Under the pieces are notes generated by a model, which was given only the letters and a program-made list of their open reading frames with translations, was not told the DNA's origin and searched no databases. Both the position numbers and the translations under genes were made by a program. From positions 466,018-530,017 of the forward strand of contig CAUYUJ010001359.1 of assembly GCA_963575745.1 (NCBI GenBank): 64,000 bases of DNA, given 5' to 3'. This stretch comes from Prorocentrum cordatum. Its lineage: Eukaryota > Sar > Dinophyceae > Prorocentrales > Prorocentraceae. Below, piece after piece: positions 44,721-55,435 of this stretch; the first letter of the stretch is position 1; every line of letters begins with the position of its first letter.

Positions 44721-45680
44721 CGCGGGCATGTGTTTTCGAGGCGGGATATGTTGAAATTCATCGGAGGAGATGTTTGCAAGACCTCATTGGGCGGGAGATC
44801 TGGGAATGGGAATAACGGACCCCCGCGATAGAACAATAATCCCCCATGATGGGGATGGTTATCATGATGGTCGCATGCTGCGTGTGGAAGCATCGCGCAC
44901 AAGGGTAAAATGATTGAATCTTCATTTCAAACAAATAATTCTTGTTGGTCTCCGGAAACGGTTCCGCGCGTTCTCGCCTCGACGCCGGCTACATTTTCTC
45001 TGAAAACGAGGCTCCCGCTCGAGCGTTGGTTTGAGCCTAAATGTGGGCCCTTGGAGGCCTAGCTACGACAGCAACGGCTCCGGTTTGATATTCCCTCACA
45101 ATTTACCCGGAGACACCGTCTTGGGCCATCTTCGAGCCGTCTTGAGGGCCTTTCTGGGCCGATTCGGGGCCGCCTTGGGGTGCTCCAGAGCCGTTTTGGA
45201 GGCCATCTCGGGCGTCTTGAAGATCTCTCGGGCAGTCTCTTGGGACCGTCTTGGGGGCCTTTTGGGTGGTTCGGGGACCCTCTTGGAGGCCTCTTAGGCG
45301 CTCTGGGGGCGATCTTCGGGGGCTCTTGGGCCGTTTCGGGCCGTCGATAGGCCGAAGAGACGCAAATGCCCAACTCCGTCAAAAGCCAAAGGAAGATCAA
45401 TGATTTGGGCCTCGTCGAGCCTTCCTGAAGGGCCTCTTGGAAGCCTCTTGGGCCGTCTTGGAGACCTCTTGGGGGCCTCTTGGGCTGTTTTGGGCCATCT
45501 TCGAGCCATCTTTGGCCGTCTTGGTGGGCTCCTGGCCCGTCTGACGCGCTCGGAAGCCGTCTTGAGGGCTTCTCTGGGCCGACTTAGGGCTCTCTTGGGG
45601 TGCTCCAGGCCCGTTTTGGAAGCCATATTGGGCGTCTTGGAGGCCCATTGGGCCGTATTGGGCCCTCTTGGGGCAGTAGG
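42255..45680 (+). repeat. GGCCGTCTTGG higher-order repeat with conserved linkers
   Basis: Blocks of 10-30-bp words (GGGCCGTCTTGG, GGAGGCCTCTTGG, GGCCCGTCTGACGCCGTCGG) are separated by AT-richer linkers at about 42600-42665, 43030-43090, 44045-44115, 44480-44540 and 45335-45400. Each linker has the order GCCGTCGGAAG, AAAGACGCAAATGCC, AAATCCGTC and AATCAATGAT. Related blocks lie at 1-350, 18105, 40840, 50755 and 52770. Frames across it are repeat translations. Confidence 0.8.
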
Positions 45681-45853
45681 TGGAACCTGTGGGTGCGGCG
45701 CACGATCGGGCCGGGGTTCCCCGGGGGCCCTTTGGTGTTTTTCCCAACCATCCTGTGGTGTTGGGTCCTCGTTTTGAAGAGACGGTGCCCCGCGTTCCCC
45801 TCCTCCTTCCTCCTCCCCCTCCTCCCCCCTCCTTGCCTCTGCTCTCGGCACAC

Positions 45854-47020
45854 CTCTCACGCGTTTCGTAGCCCCATAGGGAGCTCCACCGAAGGCCCCA
45901 GTGGGGGTGTTCGCATGCGGTTCCCCCACCCAGGGCAGCGTTTCGTGGCCCCATAGGGAGCTCCACCGAAGGCCCCAGTGGGGGTGTTCGCATGCGGTTC
46001 CCCCACCCAGGGCAGCGTTTCGTGGCCCCATAGGGAGCTCCACCGAAGGCCCCAGTGGGGGTGTGTCGCATGCGGTTCCCCCACCCAGGGCAGCGTTTCG
46101 TGGCCCCATAGGGAGCTCCACCGAAGGCACCAGTGGGGGTGTCCGCATGCGGTTCCCCCAGCCAGGGCAGCGTTTCGTGGCCCCATAAGGAGCTCCACCG
46201 AAGGCCCCAGTGGGGGTGTCCGCATGCGGTTCCCCCAGCCAGGGCAGCGTTTCGTGGCCCCATAGGGAGCTCCACCGAAGGCCCCAGTGGGGGTGTCCGC
46301 ATGCGGTTCCCCCACCCAGGGCAGCGTTTCGTGGCCCCATAGGGAGCTCCACCGAAGGCCCCAGTGGGGGTGTCCGCATGCGGTTCCCCCACCCAGGGCA
46401 GCGTTTCGTGGCCCCATAGGGAGCTCCACCGAAGGCCCAGTGGGGGTGTCCGCACGCGGTTCCCCCACCCGGGCAGCGTTTCGTGGCCCCATAGGGAGCT
46501 CCACCGAAGGCCCCAGTGGGGGTGTCCGCATGCGGTTCCCCCACCCAGGGCAGCGTTTCGTGGCCCTATAGGGAGCTCCACCGAGGGCCCCAGTGGGGGT
46601 GTCCGCATGCGGTTCCCCCACCCAGGGCAACGTTTCGTGGCCCCATAGGGAGCTCCACCGAAGGCCCCAGTGGGGCTGTCCGCGTGCGGTTTCCCCAGCC
46701 AGGGCAGCGTTTCGTGGCCCCATAGGGAGCTCAACCGAAGGCCCCAGTGGGGGTGTCCGCATGCGGTTCCCCCACCCAGGGCAGCGCTTCGTGGCCCCAT
46801 AGGGAGCTCCACCGAAGGCCCCAGTGGGGGTGTCCGCATGCGGTTCCCCCACCCAAGGGCAACGCTTCGTGGCCCCATAGGGAGCTCCACCGAAGGCCCC
46901 AGTGGGGCTGCCCGCATGCGGTCCCCCCACCCAGGGCAGCGTTTCGTAGCCCCACAGGGAGCTCCACCGAAGGCCCCAATGGCGGTGTTCGCATGCGTCT
47001 CCCCTACCCAGAGGTAGCGC
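45854..47020 (+). repeat. 77-bp satellite array, about 15 copies
   Basis: CCCCATAGGGAGCTCCACCG, then AAGGCCCCAGTGGGGGTGTC, CGCATGCGGTTCCCCC and AGGGCAGCGTTTCGTGG recur with a period of 77 bp (occasionally 76 or 78). Since 77 is not a multiple of three, each frame passes through all phases, producing overlapping frames on both strands; it is not a protein gene. Copies are 90 percent or more identical by eye, so homogenisation is recent. Confidence 0.95.
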
Positions 47021-47109
47021 CACCGAAAACGATATTCATATTTGCGGTATTCAGAACTGCATATGGTTGGGCCCTCGCCAGGCTAATTAAGGGAGTCCCC
47101 AGTCTTATT

Positions 47110-47720
47110 TCCGTGCGTGGTTTTGCCTGTGTCTTGCATGTTTGGTTCGTTTGTTATGTGGTCTTGTTTCCTTGGTTATTTGGTCTTGCTTCCTTTGCTC
47201 CTTTGTCCTGCTTCCTTGGTTATTTGATGTTGATTATTTGTTTCCTTGATCTTGGTTCATTGGCTCCTTGTCTTGCTTCCTTGGTTATTTGGTATTGGTT
47301 CCTTGGTTATTGGATTGTTGGTCCTTGGCTCCTTGGTGTTCGTTCCTTTCAGCCTCACAGCGCAATGCCAAGGAGTGCCAACGAGTGCCAAGCAATGCAA
47401 AGCACTGCCACGCAATGAAACGGAATGCCTAGCAATATGCCAAGCGATATGCCAAGCATTGCCAAACAACGCAACGCAATGCCAAGACACGCCAAACAAG
47501 GCCAAGTACTGCGAAGCCAATGCCAAACAATACCAAGTCAATCAATGCCAAATAACGCCAAGGAGTGTGAAGCAATAGGCCAAACAACGCCAACCAACAC
47601 CAAGCAACACCAAGCAATGCCAATCAACGCCAAGCAATGCCAGGCGATACCACTCTGTGCAAATCAATGCCAAGCAATGCCGAGCGACCCAAGCAATGTC
47701 AAGCGTCGAGATTGAGCAGT
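47110..47720. repeat. Two opposed short-repeat arrays (CTTGGTTATTTGG and CCAAGCAATG)
   Basis: From 47110 to 47350 the plus strand repeats TTCCTTGGTTATTTGG-like words; from 47362 to 47720 it repeats GCCAAGCAATGCCAAG-like words. The first is roughly the reverse complement of the second (CCAAATAACCAAGG against CCAAATAACGCCAAGG at 47547), so the pair may fold back. Confidence 0.7.
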
Positions 47721-47855
47721 GCCAAAGAACGCCGTGCCGTGCATTGCTGCACGCTCTTTAGGACTGTGCCGACTTGCTTTTGCAAAGTAATGCTCGCACT
47801 TCGGGTCTCGCCGCTCTCATTTGCTGGGGTTCGTGGCCTCTGAACCCCAGAACCG

Positions 47856-48386
47856 TTGCTGCTTACGAGGGGAAGGGGGGCGGCGGTGCAAGCCCTCGAG
47901 TATGGCGTGTTGAGGGAGGGGCCTAGAAGATTTCAGAAACTATACCAGACAGCCCTTGACATTCTACCATGCCTCGGCGTGCCAGGGGTCACGGCGGCGA
48001 ATTCGATGAAGAATAACATAAGCATCATTAGTGCGTTGATTCTGTCGTTAAGCTGTGTGTTCACGATAAGTGCAACGTTCTTCCTTTTTTTAGACGATCC
48101 ACAAGTCGCGTCTATCTTGACGAACGCTGTTGCGGTCAACTTTATACCGGATGCGGACGTCAGTTTCGGAGGCATGGTGACTGCCCATGCTCCTAAAAAA
48201 CGGATTGCGCGTTTTTGTACGCTTTGGCAGGAAAGCGATGATCGGGACCGCATGATGCGAATTCTCGAGCTCCCTTTGAGGGAGCGCTTCAAGAAGATTC
48301 CACAACTTTGTATCACTTCATTCGTTCTGGACCTATTCAAGGTGTTTGTATGTGTAGCGCCTGTGCTGACAACAGTTTGCATTTGA
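47856..48386 (+). CDS. Hypothetical membrane protein, probable last exon
   Basis: The convincing part begins near 47925 and runs to TGA at 48384-48386. It reads NISIISALILSLSCVFTISA followed by TFFLFLDDPQ (membrane segment), then SILTNAVAVNFIPDADVSFG, a polar region rich in Arg and Asp (WQESDDRDRMMRILELPLRE), and a last hydrophobic helix (FVLDLFKVFVCVAPVLTTVC). The phrase ILTNAVAVNFIPDAD resembles a pattern, roughly LNAVALxFILDxD, that I associate with large dinoflagellate membrane/channel-like proteins; this is from memory and unverified. The frame at 40016-40501 lies upstream on the same strand and may be an earlier exon of the same gene. Confidence 0.45.
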   Translation: MLLTRGRGAAVQALEYGVLREGPRRFQKLYQTALDILPCLGVPGVTAANSMKNNISIISALILSLSCVFTISATFFLFLDDPQVASILTNAVAVNFIPDADVSFGGMVTAHAPKKRIARFCTLWQESDDRDRMMRILELPLRERFKKIPQLCITSFVLDLFKVFVCVAPVLTTVCI

Positions 48387-48839
48387 TGTTCGGTGTATTG
48401 TTTGTTTCGCAAGCGGGGAGTATCTTCAGGGTTGCTCAAGGCAAGATGACCCATGCACACGTCGTCCAAGTACGGCCTCTTGGCATGGGTCCACAGAGGG
48501 TTTGCTTCCAGAGAGATGTTTCACTGCGTTTGCTTGTAGAGCCGCTTGGACAAACTGCCGAGGCCGCGTGGGTGAACGGGGCGGCTGAGCTCGATTAGCA
48601 ATCGTGTGCAGCCCCACCAACCCTCTGGACGTACGTGGTGTAGTCTACCGGCTTATCCAAAACACAGTTCTTTCCCACCTCAGGGAGGATTTCACGCCTC
48701 CTCGTACTCTCTTCCCTGGGGTCTGAACCATGTTCTACAGCTCTTACATGCTTTTGCCTGTTCACCGATTAGTTTTCAAAAACTATCCTGGCGAAGGACC
48801 CAACCATGTGCAGCTGTGTGTGGGTATCGTCCTCGGTGA

Positions 48840-49500
48840 ACCTCTTTCTGGGGCCACGACGCGTGTGACGGGCGTACCAGAATTGGCACGGGTACGCCAT
48901 GCGGACGCTGCCACTGGAGCCGTCGGTGCAGCCCCATGTGAGGCCACGAAACGTGTGAGGGGTGCGCCGAAATGCAAGGTGGAACCACGTGCGGGCGTTG
49001 CCACTAGGGCATTTGGGGGCCACGAAACGTGGAAGGGGTGCGCCGAAATGAAGGGTGGAACTGCATGCGGAACCTGGCACTGGTGGGGCCCTGGGTGGAG
49101 CACCCTATTGCCACGGAACGTGTGAGGGGTGCGCCGAAAGTGAGGCGGAACTGCATGCGGACCCTGCCACTGGGGCCTTGGGCGGAGCACCCTATGGGGC
49201 CGCGGAACGTTCGAGGGGTGCGCCGACATGGGGGGGAGGAACTGCATGCGGACCCTGGCACTGGGGCCTTCTGCGGAGCGCCCTATTGGGCCACGGAACG
49301 CATGCGGACCCTGCCGCTGGGGCCTTCGGCGGAGGAGCCAATGGGGCCATGAAACGTGTGAGGGGTGCGCCGAAATAGGGGTGAAACTGTATGCGGACCC
49401 TGCCTCTGGGGCCTTCGGCGGAAGACCCTATGGGGCCACGAAACGTGTGAGGGGTGCGCCGAAATGGGGGTGGAACTGCATGCGGACCCTGCCCAGCGGA
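48840..49500 (+). repeat. Minisatellite related to the 77-bp array, inverted
   Basis: ACGAAACGTGTGAGGGGTGC, GCCGAAATG, GGAACTGCATGCGGACCC, TGCCACTGGGGCC and GGCGGAGCACCCTATGGGG recur with a period of about 75-85 bp. The reverse complement of the 77-bp unit shares CCACGAAACG, CGCATGCGGAC, CACTGGGGCCTTCGG and GGAGC in the same order, so the two arrays are one family in opposite orientation. Confidence 0.8.
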
Positions 49501-50385
49501 GCGCGCGCGGCTGGCGTTCGTTCTTACCTCCACATGCTACCTCCTCCACTTCCTCCTCCTCCACTGCGTCCGACGGAGAGGTGTGCAGTGGCGAGCTGTG
49601 CCCGCTGCTCTGGCCGCTCAGCCCCGCCACCCCCAGTGGCCCCCCCAGGCGCGGGGCCGAGCTCGAGGGGCGGGCAACAGCGGCGGACGTTCGCGACGCG
49701 GGGCGCGCCTCGGAGGGGTCTCCGCGCCGCCTGCGCGCCGTACGTGAAAGGTCAGAGGCCAACAACCTCTGTACACGTACGCGGTTAGCTTCCGCTGGAA
49801 TTTGTTTGAAAGCGGAGGTTTGGGCACGCAAGACCGCGGAGGGCGTACGTGTACAGTTATGTCGTTGCTCGCTCAGAAGGGCGTGGGGGTCCTTGGCCTC
49901 CCAGGAGTCCCACTCTCTGAAGACCCTCAGGACCTCCCAAACCCCACCGCCCGAGAGGAGGACCTCTGACACCTTTCGACCTCCGCCTTCCACGGGGAGG
50001 CGGAGGAGGAGGAGGAGGAGGATCAGTTCCCCCTCCCCCAGAGCCGCTGCTGCCGGGACTGCACGGCTTGGCATCGCTCGGACGTGTGCATTTTTTGCCC
50101 CGGCGAGGACCATCGATGGGCATCCTCGATCATCGGGCCAACAAAAACACACGTGAAACCGAAACGTGCACGGCGAATGGACGTCCGAGCGATGGCGAGG
50201 AGGGGGGCGCAGAGATCGCAGTGAAGCGGAGATCCCCCACCGGGAAAACGGTCTGGGTGTCGTGTCGGGGCCGCGCGTGCGGTTGAGGCGAAGTTGCGTG
50301 CGCGGGCGAGAGAACTGGTCCAGCCGTTGTTCGTGTGAAATCAGAGTAAATGTTCGTCCGCACCTCTTGGTTTGCGGATGGTGCC
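49500..50385. other. GC-rich stretch, nothing recognised
   Basis: Overlapping frames on both strands, with a short GGA run at 50000-50020. No domain is seen. Confidence 0.35.
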
Positions 50386-50500
50386 TCGCGGTTGTCACGC
50401 AGTTGTCCGGATGGTTGTCCCGTGGTTGTCCTGTGGATGTCCGACGGTTGTCCCGATAGTTGTCCCGATGGTTGTCCCGATGGTTAACCCGTTGCTCCTA
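50385..50500 (+). repeat. GATGGTTGTCCC minisatellite
   Basis: GGTTGTCCCGTGG, GGTTGTCCCGATAG and GGTTGTCCCGATGG words in tandem, period 10-14 bp, followed by a low-GC stretch with a TA-rich run at about 50676-50702. Confidence 0.75.
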
Positions 50501-50754
50501 TGATTGTGGAGATGGTGTTCCCGATGTTGGTCCCGATGCTCGATTGTTTGGTTGACAGTGATATCGATATAAACGTCGTGAGGCCGATAGATACATGGAT
50601 CGCCAAATAGAGTGAAATTGATATCGACGTGTAGATCGTGATGTCGGTGGTACATCGTGAGGTTAATGCGTGTGTATATATATAACTATATATATATATA
50701 TGTATTCATGTATCGAGTGGCTTACGACCTATCCCGCCACAGTGCCTGGGTTGT

Positions 50755-51350
50755 GGGTCAGAGGCCTCTCGAATGTTCGTTTGGATATCGTGGGAGGCCA
50801 CTCGGGGGCCGCAGTTCTGAGGCCTCTTAGGGAGCCGTTCAGGGGGCCTCTTGGGGCCCTTGGGGGGGCCTCCTCGGGGCCTCGTGGGGCCTCTAGGGGG
50901 CCTCTTGGGCTCTCTTTTGGGCCTCTTGGGGGCCTCCTGGGGGCCTCTTGGGGCGGAAGGCTCGGATTGTGTGTGTGTGTTCCCCCTCTTGGGCACCTCT
51001 TGGGGCCGTCTTGGGGCCCTCTTGGGCGATTTTGGGCGCCTCTTGGGCAGTTGTTGTGCCCTCTTGGACCGTCTTGGGGCCCTCTTGGGGACCTCTTGGA
51101 CCGTTTCGGAGCGTGAGAACGCGAAAACATGTTTTTATTCACGCGAAAACGCGTGAACAAGGAACATCAATGATTGGTGTTGCCTTGTTGGGCCCTCTTG
51201 GGGGTCCTCTTGGAGCGCTCTTGGGGCTTCTTTGGGACCTCTTGGGCCGTCTTGGGGCCATCTTGGAAACCGTGGAGCGCTCTTGGGCTGTCTTGGAGGC
51301 CTCTTGGACCCTCGTGGGCGCTTTCTGGGGTCTTGGGGCCCTCTGGCTGC
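50755..51350 (+). repeat. GGCCTCTTGG-type dispersed repeat with linker
   Basis: Two blocks of GGGGCCTCTTGGGG words are split by a linker at about 51105-51175 that ends AACATCAATGATTGG, like those of the 42-45 kb repeat. Confidence 0.7.
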
Positions 51351-51538
51351 TGGGATAGCCACATAGGGCAGCCCAAGAACGCGCGGGACAGCCCATGAAA
51401 TTAGAGAATTTGGGGCCCCAGCCTTTCGAATCTAAGAATCCCCCAGTCCTGCGTACAGAGAGCAGAGAGCACATGGGAGCCTGGGGGTAATTCTACTTCG
51501 TGCCTCGAGACACGGTGGCGGATACATGTGTATGCATA

Positions 51539-51680
51539 TATACATACATACATACATACATACATACATACATACATACATACATACATACATACATACA
51601 TACATACATACATACATACATACATACAAACATACATACATACATACATACATACATACATACATAGATACATACATACA
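51539..51680 (+). repeat. CATA tetranucleotide microsatellite
   Basis: Nearly perfect CATA units with one CAAA and one GATA interruption. It reads as Tyr-Ile-His-Thr in every plus frame. Confidence 0.95.
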
Positions 51681-52270
51681 TCTCGGAACGTGTCTGTGGC
51701 CACTGGAGGGGCCAGGCACGAGCAAGCGACGCCTGTCGCGATCAAATCAAAAACCCCCCTAGCCACGGCCCCCCCTTTCAGACGAAAAACGGGGGGGAGC
51801 GGCCGAAACGGCTCACCTGGATACCCCGCCCCTGGCCAGGAACAAATCGTTGCTCTGTCGCAGGGCCAGAACGGGAAGGGACCGGTGGCCTCGGGCAAGC
51901 AGCATGCGCCCCAGCGCTTGCTGAGCCGGCTTCCGAAGACGAGAGATGGAGGGTGGAAGGCGGCAAGACGGGGCAGCGGGGGAGACGAGAGGGACGAGGG
52001 AGGGGCGGACCAAGGAGAGGGGGAGGGAAGGGGGGAGACAGAGACAGAGGAAGCAGCAAGGGACCAGGGATGCCAAGGAAGCGGCGAGAGTAACAAAGAA
52101 GCACTTGCACAATCATGTCAGATTGTCGTCCCTACTGTCTGGATCTCTGGATCCATCGGCGTGAGACACAGAGCAACGGGAATCAAAATCTGGCGGGGCA
52201 TTCCTCTACCAGTCCGCAGAGGACCTCTACCGCAGCTCCCTCAGACGGTCCAGCCGGTTCTGAAGCTCAC

Positions 52271-52620
52271 GATACATACATACATACATACATACATACA
52301 TACATACATACATACATACATGCATACATGCATACATGCATGCACACATACATGCATGCATGCATGCATACAAACATACATACATGCATACAGGCATGTA
52401 TCCATATATACATACATACATACACACATACATACATACATGCATGCATGCATGCATACATACATACATACATGCATGCATGCATGCATGCATGCATGCA
52501 TACACACACATATATACATACGTACATGCATGCATACACACATGCATAAATGCATATATGCATACATGTATACATGCATACATGCATACATGCATACATG
52601 CATACATGCATACATACATG
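52271..52620 (+). repeat. CATA/CATG tetranucleotide array
   Basis: CATA units mixed with CATG. The 590 bp between the two tetranucleotide arrays holds no recognisable gene. Long frames on both strands here are repeat translations. Confidence 0.95.
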
Positions 52621-52769
52621 TTTGTATATGTATATAGAGAAATATGTTTGTGCTCTATATATGTATATTTGTGTATCTATAAATATATTCTACACATGGT
52701 GCTACGATGTGGTATATATGTAAGGGAGCTGGCCCCCTGCTGGACCTCGCTCGTATATGGGCTCCCCTC

Positions 52770-52990
52770 TGCCTCGGGCGGCTTCCCTGGGAGGCCCCCG
52801 GGGGTCCGAGACCGCCCGAGAGCGCTCCAGGATCATCCAAGATGTTTTCCACACAGCCCAAGAGATCTCCAGGACACCCCCGAGGCAGCCCAAGACTGCT
52901 CCAGCGCGGCTTTAAGCCGCCTCCCGACGGCTCAAGAAGCCCCCAAGAGGACCCAAGAGAGCCCCCCAGGACAGAGCCACCTGGAGGCCC
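52770..52990 (-). repeat. GGCC/TCTTGG dispersed repeat, minus orientation
   Basis: GGCCCCCGGGGGTCC, CCAAGAGATCTCC and CCCCCAAGAGGACCC words; near 53015-53040 is ATCCATGATTTGGGGC, which matches the linker end seen elsewhere. Confidence 0.5.
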
Positions 52991-53219
52991 TCCAGAATCA
53001 AACATAATAGCAGCACAGCAGGGGAATCCATGATTTGGGGCTTCACCCTGGGGTGCGAGGGGCGAGCGGGGCGATCTCTGGGCGGACCCGGTACCATGCT
53101 GCGCGCGCGCGAAACTGGAGAGGATTGGGGTCGCGAACCCCAGGCCACTCGCTCGTGGGCCCCGCCAGAACAACACGCCTCAGTCTCTCGAGCGAGGTTG
53201 GACGTTCAGGAGCAGGCCC

Positions 53220-53241
53220 CTTGAGCCAAGATGGCCACGAA
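53220..53241 (-). other. Possible degenerate spliced leader, minus strand
   Basis: On the minus strand this reads TTCGTGGCCATCTTGGCTCA followed by AG, matching the SL in 19 of 22 positions with three transitions. The core GGCCATCTTGG is, however, a frequent word of the local dispersed repeat, which weakens the case. No retrogene is recognised behind it. Confidence 0.25.
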
Positions 53242-53583
53242 TGGATGTGCATGAACCCCTGCCTCGCGGGGGGGCGGAGGCTCGGGTTGGCGTCACCCCA
53301 ACACACTCACACTGTGCGTGCGTCGCCCCCCCCGGCCCGACGCGCGCACCGAGAACTCTTGCAGGTATGCTCCGTGGCGGGCGCTTTCTGGCCACACCGC
53401 TCGGGAAAAGACATACTACAGCATGGGTATACTGTATGTGCGGGTCGGACGCGCGCCTCCAATGAGGACATATGGTATCAGTATGTCTCTATGCCGCCGC
53501 GCGCGCCACAGACTCGGCTCCAGAGGGCTCCCCGCGCGCCGTCCGCGCGCCGTCTTCGCTGGCCGTGCTCAGCAGCCAGCGGC

Positions 53584-53595
53584 CATGGGCAAGAA
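53584..53595 (+). CDS. RPL23A: RPL23A split gene, coding exon 1 (MGKK)
   Basis: ATGGGCAAGAAG followed by a GC donor (GCGCGG) equals the first four codons of the intronless copy at 58696. Joined to 57317 it keeps the frame and gives MGKKAAAAEPAVEGG. Preceding bases (CTGGCC, then AGCAGCCAGCGGCC) resemble the 5' leader of the intronless copy (CTGGCCAGCAGCAGCG). The exon is only 12 coding bases, so the call rests on frame, donor type, order and leader similarity, and is less certain than the later exons. The resulting intron 1 is 3.72 kb. Confidence 0.6.
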
Positions 53596-54214
53596 GGCGC
53601 GGCGCGGGCCACCGCACCGCCCACCGGGAAATCGGCGGCCAGAGGAAGAGCGGCACCCTCATCGATTGCACGTAAGGGTTACCTTTCGCTGGAGTGACCT
53701 TTTGTGCGGGCCCATTGGGGTCTCCCGATCGCCGAACGCGATGCGCTAGTAGGCCGTGCCGTGGCCGCCCGCCACCGTGTGGGCGGTGGCCAGTGGTCTC
53801 CGTCTCCCCATGGGCTCCCAGTGTTTTCATCTGGTCCCAGGCTTCTTACACGACCGGCCTTGACGCCTCGGGTTCAAGTCGGGGGGACGGCAGCTGGCAC
53901 AGCATTTTTCTCCCAATGCGGAGTCTCTCCCAATGCGGGGAAATGCTGGTCATAGTGTACCAGTTTGGCGGGGTCCTGACTGCTTGCTCTCATCGTGTTT
54001 TACCCCGTCCGCGGTTCGAGGGCCTGCTTGATTTTTCAACTACGGTGCGTGCTCCTCTTGATCGGGTACGACACCTTCATCCCAATGTTCAGTACGCGAT
54101 GCGCTAGTAGCGTATTGCGCGCTTGTGTGTTGGTCCCCCCGCGGCCCCCAACAAGCCGCGCACCAAAGGTCACTCTTACCCAGGGTCACTCTTGCGTGTA
54201 GCCGACCTCAGATC

Positions 54215-54300
54215 TGGGCGAATCAATTTTCTCATACCAGGCGTTTTCGCCCGATGTCGGGCCCCGTGACCCTCGCAGATCGATCTGGCTCGAGAAATGA
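54215..54300 (-). repeat. Dispersed repeat C, copy 2
   Basis: Reverse complement matches 23700-23820: TTTCTCGAGCCAGATCGATC, GCGAGGGTCACGGGGCCCGA, CATCGGGCGAAAACGCC. Confidence 0.6.
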
Positions 54301-55019
54301 CGCAGAACGATAGGGGCAAGGACAGCAGTCGTGATTTATCACAAGGTGCAATTTTTGTTGCGTCGTCGGATCTCAGGGCAGGGGTCGGGGTCTTCCTCTC
54401 TGTTGTGTCTGGGTTGTTCCGCCCTCTCTCCCTCTGCCCTCCCTGTACGCGTTTCACCTCCCTGTGCGCATTTGACCCGATGCACTTGTCCTACTTGCTC
54501 TACGCTCGTCTGCCACTCGGGGGACCGCTCCGTCACCAGAGCTGGCACGCAGACTCCTTGTGTGGCTCTCTCTCTCTCTGTCTCTTTGTCAGATTCGTCT
54601 TTCGGTTTTTTCCCTGGTTTGCCATCTCTGGCAGCGGGCTGGGCGGGCAGGGAAGGGGCAGCGCTCTCTGAAGGGCTCATGCCCGCAACCGTAAGGCCGC
54701 GCAGGGGGCGGAGGGGCGAGGGAAGGAACATGGAGCATGGATCGGTCTGCCTCCGAAGGGGCAGATAAAACAACAAAAACAAGCGGGCAAAGCCAGGAGT
54801 GAAGCACGGATGCAGAATACGGACACAGCCACGGACAATTAGGAAGCGCGCTTGAGCGCGAGCCGTGGGTTGTACGTACACATCCCTGCCGCAGAGGCTC
54901 CGGCACACTTCAGCAATATGTGGCGGGGGCAGGAGGCAGAGGAGAGGAGCATTTGGGCAAGAGGCTGGCCCTTGTGACCCTGGAGGCGGATGCCCGAGGG
55001 ATGCTGGGGAGGATGAGGA

Positions 55020-55394
55020 GAAGGAGGAGGAGGAGGAGGAGGAGGAGGAGGAGGAGGAGGAGGAGGAGGAGGAGGAGGAGGAGGAGGAGGAGGAGGAGGA
55101 GGAGGGGAAGAGGAGGAGGAGGAGGAGGAGGAAGGAGGCGAGACAGGACGAGGAGGATGCGGCGGAGCAGAAGGCAAGAGTAAATCACATGTCACGGTGC
55201 GGCAGCGGCTGCTCTTGCCGAAGGGTGTTCAGGGAGCACATTCACGGCCCAGCTCACTTCAACCAAACCCAGACCAAGCTCATCAGGCAGCAGGATGGGG
55301 AGGAACGTGGGGAGAGGGAGGGGGAGGAGGAGGAGAAAGAGGAGGACGAGGAGGCGGAGGTGGAGGAGGAGGAGGAGGAGGAGGAGGGACCAGT

Positions 55395-55435
<41 letters not shown>

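Noticed and set aside
45857-47023. Long overlapping frames on both strands with repeated peptides (GGAPYGATKRCPGWG and relatives).
   Set aside because: These are translations of the 77-bp satellite, whose period is not divisible by three; open frames in several phases and both strands are expected.
52227-52637. Tyr-Ile-His-Thr and Met-Tyr-Val-Cys repeat frames.
   Set aside because: Translations of the CATA/CATG microsatellite in all frames.
53860-53895. Possible tRNA T-arm (GGTTCAAGTC).
   Set aside because: No complementary T-stem and no other cloverleaf parts upstream.
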